From an uncultured Prevotella sp. (GTDB lineage: Bacteria > Bacteroidota > Bacteroidia > Bacteroidales > Bacteroidaceae), in assembly GCA_945834405.1 (NCBI GenBank), contig CAMAHD010000011.1:1-36160 (forward strand): DNA of 36,160 bases, given 5' to 3'. The position numbers were made by a program, and so were the translations under genes. Of the stretch, positions 20,019-26,347 are shown piece by piece. Under the pieces are notes generated by a model, which was given only the letters and a program-made list of their open reading frames with translations, was not told the DNA's origin and made no database searches. How positions within the stretch are numbered: the stretch's first letter is position 1; every line of letters begins with the position of its first letter.

Positions 20019-22568
20019 ATGGCAAAGTATGTTGACTATAAGAAGATGGAGCAGCAGCTTCTCCAGCGGACGGAAGGTTATGCCGCAAATGTCCGTGCCA
20101 TCTATGAGCGGTATTTCACGGAGATTATTAACTTGGTGAAGGGAACGGAGCTGGAGGACGGGGTTCCATTCTCCTTCTCTGAGTATGGTTATGGAGAGGA
20201 GGTGAACGGCATCCTACGGAAGATGTACAGCCGGGTCTATCAAGTTATCCGAGGGGGCGTGGAAAAGGAATGGCTGACAGCCAACGAAAACAACGATGAG
20301 TTGGTGAAGGCCGTGTTTGGCGAGAGCTCCATCAAGGACAACCACTTTGCCCGTTTCTTCAAGCGCAACAAGGAGGCTATGGATGCTTTCTTCGCACGGA
20401 AAAACAGCGACCACGGGCTGAACCTCTCTCAGAAGGTGTGGAACTACACCGGACAGTTCAAGAAGGAGCTGGAGAACACCTTGGATTTGGCCATCGGGGA
20501 AGGGACGGGAGCCAACAGGATTGCAACGAAGGTGAAGCAGTACCTAAATGAGCCGGACAAGTGGTACAGGCGTTTCCGCTACAAGAAGGGCGAGGATGCT
20601 GACGGGAATCCTGTCTATGGTCTGAAATGGAAGCGTAGGGTGTGGGATGAGGACAGCGAGGGCTACAAGTGGGTGGATGATGATCCGGAGGACTACCATC
20701 CGGGAAGGGGCGTGTACCGTTCCTCTGCAAGGAATGCCCAACGCCTTGCAAGGACTGAAACCAACATGGCCTACAGGACAGCCGACTATGAGAGGTGGCA
20801 GCAGCTTGATTTTGTCGTAGGCATCGAAATCAAGCTATCCAACAACCACACTACCAGGGACAGCAAGGGGAACATCGTGCGCCTGTATGACGTGTGCGAT
20901 GATCTGGCCGGAATCTACCCGAAGAAGTTCAAGTGGCGTGGCTGGCATCCACATTGCCGATGCTACCAAGTCCCCGTACTGGCCAAGGATGATGAAATGG
21001 ACGAAATGCTGGATGCGATACTGGACGGGAAGAATCCGGCAGCGGTTCCATGTGAAGGCAAGGTGAGGAAGCTACCCTCACAATTCACCGAGTGGCTGGA
21101 GAGGAACGAGGATAGGATGAATGACGCAAGGGAAAGAGGAACGCTACCCTACTTCATCCGTGACAACGAGAGGGTGCTGAATCCACCGACTGCAAAGGAG
21201 ATTGCCAAGATGCGGCATGAAGCCCGGACGCAGGAACAGGTGGATGCTATCAAGCGGTCTTGGTGGGAGAGGAAAGCAATATATCACTTCGGAAACAATG
21301 TGCTCAACATCATGGGCGGCATTGCTGATGTTGATACGCTGGCTCTGCAAGAGGCGTTGAAGCATCCCGACTTGGAGGCCATCAAGACAGAGGCGAACAA
21401 GCTGAAAGCAATCGGAAAGAAGATTTATTCGCTCTCCAACATTGAGAACCCGATGGAGGTAGCCAAGAAGTTCTCAATGGCTGATGCTGTCAGTGTTGAT
21501 AAGGCGGTTGCTGATAAGCTGGATAGCTGGATGCACCTAAGCCTCGAAACGCAGCAGAAGAAGCTGGCGTTTGAGGCTTATGATTACTTGGGTGGTAATA
21601 TGAACCATGTGCAAGAGAAATATCCAACATGGCAGGTGTCACAGCAGGCATATATCAAGAAACTAAAGGAAGTTGAGGATAAAATTGAATGGAATGCCAT
21701 TGGCAAGGAAATGTCAGAGTTGGAATCCTACTCGACAAAGAGCAGCGTTTATAAGGCAGCATTATTAGAGTTGCAAAATGCTTACTGGATTGGTGATAAG
21801 GATAAGGCCAAGGTGCTCATTGAAACATTGAAGAAAAAGCGTGATGAACTGGAGAAACGAGCATTAAAGAGAGCCGAAAGTAAGGTTGGTGGATTGACAA
21901 GTAAAGAAATAAAGAATTTGCTGGCTAATTACAATACAAATACTCTTGAAGAAGTGGATGATTTGTTGAGACCAACGATTGAGCGTTTATGGCCTACGCT
22001 GACTGAAGAGGAACGGACTATAGTAACGAAATATACACAGACATACGCATATCTGAATGAGCCTCTAAGAAACATATATTATTGTGGAGGAAGAAGCAGA
22101 AGTGAGTATGAGCATGACTTGCCAATTTTGACCGATATATTGAATAGATGTGAGGCTCCTAAAAACATGGTTGTCAGAAGAGGAACAGCGGACTATAACA
22201 TATCAGTATTAGGTAAGAAGTTGAGTGAGGTTGAAGCTGGTGATGTGTTTGTTGATGGGGCTTTCTTATCTACAGCAGCACATAGGACGAAGGGATTCTT
22301 CCACTATCCTTATAATATGGTGATAGTTATCCCGAAAGGCTCAAAAGGTGTGTTTGCCGAAGCATTTTCTCACTATACGGACGAATCAAAATTCAAATTT
22401 GAGAAAGATTCCATTGGCGAAAAATTGCTTTGGGATGGCAAATCAAAGGAGAATATAGGTCTTGAATTTGAATGGATTTCGCAAAGAGGAAGTGAATTTA
22501 AGGTGATAAAAAGAACAGGCAATACCATATATCTTCAATTGATTTCACAATTGAAAGACCGGAAATGA
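20019..22568 (+). CDS. MuF-type minor head protein with ADP-ribosyltransferase domain
   Basis: An 849-residue protein; ordinary SPP1 gp7/MuF proteins are about 300-500. Residues about 235-320 carry the MuF core (ARNAQRLARTETNMAYRTAD, later HPHCRCYQV). A linker of about 350 residues follows. The C-terminus (about 675-849) reads as a mono-ADP-ribosyltransferase: YLNEPLRNIYYCGG, then VVRRG (Arg720/Arg721), GAFLSTA with S751-T752-A753, and LEFEW with E816-x-E818, the R-S-E triad of ADPrib_exo_Tox enzymes. The DNA becomes AT-rich from about 21,600, so the toxin part was probably acquired. It may be injected with the DNA or act on competitors. Two leftward paralogues tail to tail with it may be immunity genes. 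Confidence 0.88.
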   Translation: MAKYVDYKKMEQQLLQRTEGYAANVRAIYERYFTEIINLVKGTELEDGVPFSFSEYGYGEEVNGILRKMYSRVYQVIRGGVEKEWLTANENNDELVKAVFGESSIKDNHFARFFKRNKEAMDAFFARKNSDHGLNLSQKVWNYTGQFKKELENTLDLAIGEGTGANRIATKVKQYLNEPDKWYRRFRYKKGEDADGNPVYGLKWKRRVWDEDSEGYKWVDDDPEDYHPGRGVYRSSARNAQRLARTETNMAYRTADYERWQQLDFVVGIEIKLSNNHTTRDSKGNIVRLYDVCDDLAGIYPKKFKWRGWHPHCRCYQVPVLAKDDEMDEMLDAILDGKNPAAVPCEGKVRKLPSQFTEWLERNEDRMNDARERGTLPYFIRDNERVLNPPTAKEIAKMRHEARTQEQVDAIKRSWWERKAIYHFGNNVLNIMGGIADVDTLALQEALKHPDLEAIKTEANKLKAIGKKIYSLSNIENPMEVAKKFSMADAVSVDKAVADKLDSWMHLSLETQQKKLAFEAYDYLGGNMNHVQEKYPTWQVSQQAYIKKLKEVEDKIEWNAIGKEMSELESYSTKSSVYKAALLELQNAYWIGDKDKAKVLIETLKKKRDELEKRALKRAESKVGGLTSKEIKNLLANYNTNTLEEVDDLLRPTIERLWPTLTEEERTIVTKYTQTYAYLNEPLRNIYYCGGRSRSEYEHDLPILTDILNRCEAPKNMVVRRGTADYNISVLGKKLSEVEAGDVFVDGAFLSTAAHRTKGFFHYPYNMVIVIPKGSKGVFAEAFSHYTDESKFKFEKDSIGEKLLWDGKSKENIGLEFEWISQRGSEFKVIKRTGNTIYLQLISQLKDRK

Positions 22569-22570
22569 GA

Positions 22571-22585
22571 GGGCTTATACAGCCC
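22571..22585. terminator. Hairpin across convergent stop codons
   Basis: GGGCT-TATAC-AGCCC forms a 5-bp stem in both directions. It overlaps the leftward stop codon and begins three bases after the rightward one, so it may be a bidirectional terminator for the convergent toxin-like and immunity-like genes. There is no long T-run on either side. Confidence 0.4.
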
Positions 22586-22910
22586 CCTCATTTGAATAAA
22601 AGGTATTGTAGAATTGCATAAACCCGTCTTTGGCATCCATGCGTGAATAGCATGACCTTGCATATCTATTAAACAGATACGCTTTGTATGTAACAGGTAT
22701 GCCATCATACGGGTTAAAGCTGGATAGTCCGGCTTGAATGTAATCAGATAGTTGCTCTGCAAGTACATCGTTGCAGCCATTGGCACTATCTTTGACCCAT
22801 AGCATTTCAATGCGCCAAAGCATAGATTTGTCACGGTCTTCAAATGGACAACTCTTTTCGCCTTTATAATAGCGGCAAAACTCGATAAGTGCTTTCTCTT
22901 TTTCATTCAT
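22575..22910 (-). CDS. CRYYKGE-family protein, candidate immunity (paralogue 2)
   Basis: A 111-residue protein, second copy of a tandem pair. It shares with its neighbour the N-terminal pattern IEFCRYYKGEKSCPFEDRDK, then MLWRIEMLWV, and later a Y-x-x-AGL-x-x-F segment with KAYLFNRYAR and QFYNTFY at the end. The start at 22910 forms an ATGA overlap with the upstream stop; an ATG at 22943 is possible. It lies tail to tail, six bases from the ADP-ribosyltransferase end of the minor head protein. Immunity genes next to polymorphic toxin tips usually sit this close, but normally on the same strand. No enzymatic motif is seen. Confidence 0.75.
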   Translation of the reverse strand: MNEKEKALIEFCRYYKGEKSCPFEDRDKSMLWRIEMLWVKDSANGCNDVLAEQLSDYIQAGLSSFNPYDGIPVTYKAYLFNRYARSCYSRMDAKDGFMQFYNTFYSNEGAV

Positions 22911-23263
22911 AACCTTCTTGTTTGTAATTTTACATTCTTCCACTCATTGTAGAACTTCTTCCACTCTTCGGAAGTCACCATTCCTTCACTCCAGTGCTGT
23001 AAAAGTCGGTATAGGGTAGCTTTTAAGCCTAACCAAACATCATCATCCTTTTCAAAGTCTATAAGCCCGGCTCTTCGGTACTCTTCCAAGATGATGGATG
23101 ATTCATTGGAATACGTTTCGCTCTTTGCATCGGATATTGCACGTTCAACCCACTCATGTTCTGTAATCCACAAGTAGTAAGGAACTCCCTTTTTATAGGG
23201 ATTCTCTTCTTCGCCTTTGTAGTATCGGCAGATGTTGATAAGCTCAGTACGTTCTAACTTCAT
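22907..23263 (-). CDS. CRYYKGE-family protein, candidate immunity (paralogue 1)
   Basis: A 118-residue protein paralogous to the one that follows. It begins RTELINICRYYKGEEENPYK, has WITEHEWVERAISD, then EYRRAGLIDFEKDDD, KATLYRLL and KKFYNEW. Identical positions with the second copy include CRYYKGE, a WV pair, AGL and the KA-x-L and FYN elements, so the two arose by duplication and diverged. I recall similar small proteins in Bacteroidales accessory regions without a defined function. It overlaps both neighbours by four bases (ATGA). Confidence 0.75.
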   Translation of the reverse strand: MKLERTELINICRYYKGEEENPYKKGVPYYLWITEHEWVERAISDAKSETYSNESSIILEEYRRAGLIDFEKDDDVWLGLKATLYRLLQHWSEGMVTSEEWKKFYNEWKNVKLQTRRL

Positions 23264-23505
23264 AACTTTTCTCCTTTGTTACCTCTGTTTGTACTCTGAG
23301 TGATAAGCTCACCCTTGCGGATGATGGCCTTCCTTCCGATGTATTCACCATCCTTCATGTCTGCCCAAATCACTTCCTTGGAAACGCCCACTACCTCCTT
23401 TGGAAGGACTGACTGGATGGCGGCAACGCTCCCGAAGTAGTAATGCTTCTGATACCCTTGGGGAGGTTTCAGAAGCTCTACGTGAATAACCTTCCTGTTC
23501 TTCAT
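23260..23505 (-). CDS. Small conserved-looking protein leading the leftward cassette
   Basis: An 81-residue protein that starts the three-gene leftward cassette. It begins KNRKVIHVELLKPPQGYQKH and contains YYFGSVAAIQSVLPKEVVGV, a pattern I recall from Bacteroidales mobile-element proteins of unknown role, then GRKAIIRKGELITQSTNRGN. A promoter-like -7 box (23549-23556) lies 44 bases upstream. It overlaps the following paralogue by four bases. No catalytic motif is seen; it could be a regulator or an RNA/DNA-binding partner. Confidence 0.65.
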   Translation of the reverse strand: MKNRKVIHVELLKPPQGYQKHYYFGSVAAIQSVLPKEVVGVSKEVIWADMKDGEYIGRKAIIRKGELITQSTNRGNKGEKL

Positions 23506-23548
23506 TGCTTACTCAAATTCGTATTTTCATATCCTAACTTTTATGCTA

Positions 23549-23577
23549 CAAATATACAGTGTTATATTGAAAACAAA
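23549..23577 (-). promoter_or_regulatory. Leftward promoter of the candidate immunity cassette
   Basis: On the minus strand TATATTTG (23556-23549) matches the -7 consensus, and TTTG (23577-23574) lies 17 bases upstream, slightly shorter than the usual 19-21. A perfect 12-bp palindrome, ACAAATGTTTGT, covers 23573-23584. The three-gene cassette may thus be expressed on its own, even in the lysogen. Confidence 0.45.
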
Positions 23578-23595
23578 TGTTTGTGAATAAAATTA

Positions 23596-24339
23596 TCATT
23601 CACCAAGTAAATTTCCGCTAATACCTGCCCCAAACAGGGCAAAATCACCCAAAGCAGGGTCTTCCGGGAACAATCCCCGGAAGTAGTCAGTAATCATCAT
23701 GGCTGTTTTCATGTCGGCCTGTTTCCTGTCCGTAATGCCAAGTTCAAGCGCAACCTTATGGACGTGTGTATCGAGAGGAATAATGAGCTCTGTGGGGCTG
23801 ATATGCTGCCACAAGCCCATATCTACCAACCCATCATTACGAACCATCCAACGGAGGAACATACAGAGTCTTTTACAGGCTGAACCCTTGCCGTAGTCGG
23901 CAATTCCGTAGATACCATGGAAGTATTCGGAGAGGGATTGAACAGGGTGTTTGTCCGGCTGGCTCATAACGTACTCCTCCATGGTCTCATAACTCATGTA
24001 CAGCTCATGCAATCTCTTACCAAGGAGATACATATCGTGATGGGAGAGGAAGCGGTATATCTTGCCATGGTTGTTGAAGTGGCTTCGGTAATCCCTTGCC
24101 ATAACCCAGCTATAGGGGTCGCCCATGAAGCTGGCATCAATCTCTCCGGCCTTCTCAATGATGGCCTTCCTGTTGCCGAAGGAGAGCCAAGCGGTAATGA
24201 ATCCGCTTACCTCTGCCTTTCTACCATCGTACTTATGTGGGAACTGGATTGGGTCTGACTTGATGAAGTCGGGGTTGTTGTACTGGCCTGCCCATCCTCT
24301 GAGGATGACATCAAGCTCACACTGCTGTTGCTGTCTCAT
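23596..24339 (-). CDS. TIGR02757 (DUF2400) family protein
   Basis: A 247-residue protein of the TIGR02757 family, related in fold to HhH-GPD base-excision enzymes. Residues RKAEVSGFITAWLSFGNRKA (about 40-59) are family-typical. LIIPLDTHVHKVALELGITD (about 185-204) matches the HhH-GPD segment, with Asp190 at the catalytic-Asp position. GDFALFGAGIS (around 232) is the family end motif. Iron-sulfur cysteines of endonuclease III are absent. The family is common in Bacteroidales chromosomes, but its reaction is not established. In this phage it sits in the leftward accessory island and overlaps the upstream small gene by 23 bases. Confidence 0.88.
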   Translation of the reverse strand: MRQQQQCELDVILRGWAGQYNNPDFIKSDPIQFPHKYDGRKAEVSGFITAWLSFGNRKAIIEKAGEIDASFMGDPYSWVMARDYRSHFNNHGKIYRFLSHHDMYLLGKRLHELYMSYETMEEYVMSQPDKHPVQSLSEYFHGIYGIADYGKGSACKRLCMFLRWMVRNDGLVDMGLWQHISPTELIIPLDTHVHKVALELGITDRKQADMKTAMMITDYFRGLFPEDPALGDFALFGAGISGNLLGE

Positions 24340-24529
24340 GTCTTTCTCTGTTTTGAATTTGCAGCCTTACCTTCTCCGGGTCAAATTCGTAGTTCGGGCA
24401 CGTCCTTCTGTTGCCCATCACAAGGAGCACAGGGAACAATGCCCCATGCTTACACATTTGTCCGTACTCGTTGGATGCTGATTTGCACTGGTCGCAACGG
24501 TACATATCTTGAACGCTACATATTGCCAT
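24317..24529 (-). CDS. Small Cys-rich zinc-ribbon-like protein
   Basis: A 70-residue protein with YRCDQCKSASNEYGQMCKHG (about 10-29) and RRTCPNYEFDP. The CxxC at 12-15, then Cys at 26 and 43, could form a zinc ribbon. A start at Met9 is also possible. It lies between a strong hairpin (24549-24568) and the TIGR02757 gene, which it overlaps by 23 bases. Function unknown. Confidence 0.55.
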   Translation of the reverse strand: MAICSVQDMYRCDQCKSASNEYGQMCKHGALFPVLLVMGNRRTCPNYEFDPEKVRLQIQNRERHETATAV

Positions 24530-24548
24530 AATCCTATAATTGAATTGT

Positions 24549-24568
24549 GCCGGGGAGTTATCCCCGGC
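24549..24568 (-). terminator. Strong GC-rich hairpin between accessory genes
   Basis: GCCGGGG (24549-24555) pairs perfectly with CCCCGGC (24562-24568) around the loop AGTTAT. It lies five bases after the stop of the 73-residue gene on the minus strand and upstream of the Cys-rich gene. No T-run follows in the minus direction. It may be a terminator that splits the island or an mRNA processing and stability element. Confidence 0.5.
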
Positions 24569-24573
24569 TGCTA

Positions 24574-24795
24574 TTACTTTGATTTCTTCCTGTATGCTGG
24601 CTTGGTGGTGGCTGGCTTGTTTTGCGTACCTATGAAGGTTTCGGCATTCTCCGTGTCCCTGTCATAAGCGAACTGGATTGTCTCTACCAAGTGAGGATAG
24701 CTTTCTTTTGCCATTTCGATAGCCAATTCAAGGGCTCCACGTACTTTGTCATGGACGCATGTATCAAGTATCACATAGATGTTGTAGTCAGTCAT
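24574..24795 (-). CDS. Small unrecognised accessory protein
   Basis: A 73-residue protein starting at the ATG that overlaps the HTH gene stop by four bases; a longer version upstream would lie inside the HTH gene. It reads TDYNIYVILDTCVHDKVRGA, then ELAIEMAKESYPHLVETIQF, with a basic Lys/Thr/Pro-rich tail (PATTKPAYRKKSK). The first half resembles a small alpha-beta fold. No family recognised. Confidence 0.6.
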   Translation of the reverse strand: MTDYNIYVILDTCVHDKVRGALELAIEMAKESYPHLVETIQFAYDRDTENAETFIGTQNKPATTKPAYRKKSK

Positions 24796-25088
24796 TTCCG
24801 GCCTCCTTTCTTCATGCAATAGGATTGGGCTTGTTGGCTTATCTCTCCTGCTGTTGCAATCCTGTTGCTCTGCAACCATCCTTCAATCTCTATCCGATTG
24901 AAATAGCACATCTTCCCCATAGGTTTGTAGTGGGGTATCTCCTGCCTCATAGTCAACTTATAGAGGTAGCTTTTTGAAATACCCATGTACTTTGCTGCCT
25001 CATCACTTGTCAGCACCTCTTTTGTAGTGAAAATCACCCTTTCCGCTAATTCCTCAGCTATTTTCTCGATTTCTGAAATTGCACACAT
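24792..25088 (-). CDS. Excisionase/MerR-like HTH protein
   Basis: A 98-residue DNA-binding protein. VLTSDEAAKYMGISKSYLYK (about 25-44) is a typical excisionase-family HTH_17 start, followed by LTMRQEIPHYKPMGKMCYFN (wing) and RIEIEGWLQSNRI. Such proteins act as excisionases or as transcription regulators of mobile elements in Bacteroidales. With no integrase in view, a regulatory role for the leftward island is as likely as excision. A hairpin with a GCAA loop lies in its 5' leader (25107-25120), and the gene overlaps the next by four bases. Confidence 0.8.
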   Translation of the reverse strand: MCAISEIEKIAEELAERVIFTTKEVLTSDEAAKYMGISKSYLYKLTMRQEIPHYKPMGKMCYFNRIEIEGWLQSNRIATAGEISQQAQSYCMKKGGRK

Positions 25089-25106
25089 ATATTTTGATTT
25101 TTGTGA

Positions 25107-25120
25107 GAGGGTTGCCCCTC
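25107..25120 (-). promoter_or_regulatory. Leader hairpin with GCAA tetraloop
   Basis: On the minus strand GAGGG-GCAA-CCCTC is a perfect 5-bp stem closed by a GNRA-type tetraloop. It stands nine bases past the stop of the 119-residue gene and 19 bases before the HTH gene start. It may be a weak terminator or a regulated mRNA element. A T-run is missing, but AAAAATC follows on that strand. Confidence 0.4.
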
Positions 25121-25128
25121 CCGGATTA

Positions 25129-25488
25129 TTATAAAAGTGATACGATTAGGTCTTTATCTGCCTGCCAAAGGTTCTTCCCTGTCTCTATCATCTTGCGGAT
25201 ATAGTTCCGGGCTCCCATCATTTCAATGCAACAGCTTCGGAGCTCTGCGGATGAGTATTTATTTGCTTGCTCAAATATAACATCAATGGTCTTGGCTCTT
25301 TCTTTGTAAAGCTTTTCAATCTTCTTACCCTCTTCAATGATAATGTCAAGGGATTCACGGTTCTTTAAAAACATTTTGCAGAATACATCTTTATTCAGGT
25401 TTGTACTCATGTACATTGCGTTGATGGCCACATATTCGTCTTGTGTAACCTTCCTGCCGATTCTTTCTTCTAACTCAGTTTGTAGCAT
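25129..25488 (-). CDS. Unrecognised helical protein, first gene of leftward island
   Basis: A 119-residue protein, the promoter-proximal gene of the island. It begins LQTELEERIGRKVTQDEYVA and then INAMYMSTNLNKDVFCKMFL, followed by long charged helices (IDIIIEEGKKIEKLYKERAK-like) and QANKYSSAELRSCCIEMMGA. I recall the DEYxAINAMYM pattern from other Bacteroidales proteins but cannot name a family. It is transcribed from a consensus leftward promoter at 25543-25574. Confidence 0.65.
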   Translation of the reverse strand: MLQTELEERIGRKVTQDEYVAINAMYMSTNLNKDVFCKMFLKNRESLDIIIEEGKKIEKLYKERAKTIDVIFEQANKYSSAELRSCCIEMMGARNYIRKMIETGKNLWQADKDLIVSLL

Positions 25489-25522
25489 AATTCTGAAAAT
25501 TTAATGTTGCACTTATGTTGTC

Positions 25523-25539
25523 TTCGTGTCCTAAACACA
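25523..25539 (+). promoter_or_regulatory. 17-bp motif candidate, copy E (weak)
   Basis: TTCGTGTCCTAAACACA shares the right arm AAACACA with copies B and D and contains GTGT-CCTAA-ACAC, an inverted repeat with a shorter spacer. It lies at the expected start site of the leftward promoter (25543-25574), where a bound protein could block initiation. Confidence 0.35.
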
Positions 25540-25542
25540 TTG

Positions 25543-25574
25543 CAAAGATATGTTGTTTTATTTAATAAAACAAA
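25543..25574 (-). promoter_or_regulatory. Consensus leftward promoter of the accessory island
   Basis: On the minus strand TTTG (25574-25571) is followed after exactly 20 bases by TATCTTTG (25550-25543), a full match to the Bacteroidota consensus. It is the strongest leftward promoter in the window. The start site would be near 25536, giving a leader of about 48 bases before the 119-residue gene. Confidence 0.72.
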
Positions 25575-25657
25575 GGTTTAGCGAATTATTTTCGCTTAAT
25601 GTTTCTGAAACATAAAAATCACTTATGATTATCAATGTTTTGCAAGCGAATATTTTA

Positions 25658-25674
25658 TGCGTTTAACAAACACA
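25658..25674 (+). promoter_or_regulatory. 17-bp palindromic site, copy D
   Basis: TGCGTTTAACAAACACA agrees with copy C at 13 of 17 positions. Its arms TGCGTTT and AAACACA differ from perfect symmetry at one pair. It is upstream of the -7 box at 25690-25697 in place of a -33 element, so the scaffold-capsid operon may depend on, or be repressed by, a protein binding here. Confidence 0.5.
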
Positions 25675-25689
25675 TATCTGATTATTTTA

Positions 25690-25697
25690 TATATTTG
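25690..25697 (+). promoter_or_regulatory. -7 box of the scaffold-capsid operon
   Basis: TATATTTG is a perfect TAnnTTTG. No TTTG lies at the normal -33 spacing. A further inverted repeat, TTATG-TTTTGA-CATAA (25709-25724), lies just after the expected start site. It drives the rightward late genes that resume at 25743. Confidence 0.5.
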
Positions 25698-25742
25698 CAT
25701 GATAAAGCTTATGTTTTGACATAAACAACTTAATTAAAATCA

Positions 25743-26339
25743 ATGAGTATGAACAAAACTCTGTATGTTAAGGTCAAAGACCTGTGTAAGGACACCGGAC
25801 TTTCAGAGAAGTACCTCACTGCGATAACCGAAAAAATGGGTGGTGGCATTGCGGATGATTCTACTGATGAGGGTGAAATCGAGAAGGTTGCAAATCAGAT
25901 TGCGGAGCTGGCCAAGGAAGGGCAAGCGGAAGCAACACGATGGGCAAACAAGAAGAAGGGGAATCTGAAAAACGAGGGAGGCGAAGATAGCGGAGAGCCG
26001 AAGCCGAACGAGAAGAATGATGAGCCTAATCCGAACGATGAGCGTTTGAAAAAGCTGGAAGACGAATTGGCGGCACTCAAAGCTGAAAAGCAGAAGGGAG
26101 CACGCAAGGATGCTATCACAGCTTCCATGGAAAAGCACAAGATACCTGCGTATCTTCGTGACAGGCTGGCCAAGTCTATCTCTGATGAGGAAGACATTGA
26201 GGCGGCTGTTTCCGGGTTCAAGTCGGATTTGATTACTAACGGTCTGCCGACTGAGCGTCAAGAGGGTTCAAAGGCTGCAAGCGAAAAGCAGATTGAAGAA
26301 GCTGCCGGCAGCTTGCTCAATTCAATAACCGCTAAATAG
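25743..26339 (+). CDS. Capsid scaffolding protein
   Basis: A 198-residue acidic, helical protein immediately upstream of the decoration and major capsid genes, the standard position for a scaffold. The middle is Glu/Lys/Pro/Asn-rich (NEGGEDSGEPKPNEKNDEPN) and precedes a coiled coil (ERLKKLEDELAALKAEKQKG, about 99-118). The C-terminus is an amphipathic helix (EKQIEEAAGSLLNSITAK), the usual coat-binding end of scaffolds. No protease motif is found in it. Met1 or Met3 could be the start. It is the first gene behind the promoter at 25690. Confidence 0.8.
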   Translation: MSMNKTLYVKVKDLCKDTGLSEKYLTAITEKMGGGIADDSTDEGEIEKVANQIAELAKEGQAEATRWANKKKGNLKNEGGEDSGEPKPNEKNDEPNPNDERLKKLEDELAALKAEKQKGARKDAITASMEKHKIPAYLRDRLAKSISDEEDIEAAVSGFKSDLITNGLPTERQEGSKAASEKQIEEAAGSLLNSITAK

Positions 26340-26347
26340 TAATTACG

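Noticed and set aside
24792..25088. Excisionase gene marking a prophage attachment site within the window
   Set aside because: No integrase or direct-repeat core site is visible near it; the protein may only be a regulator.
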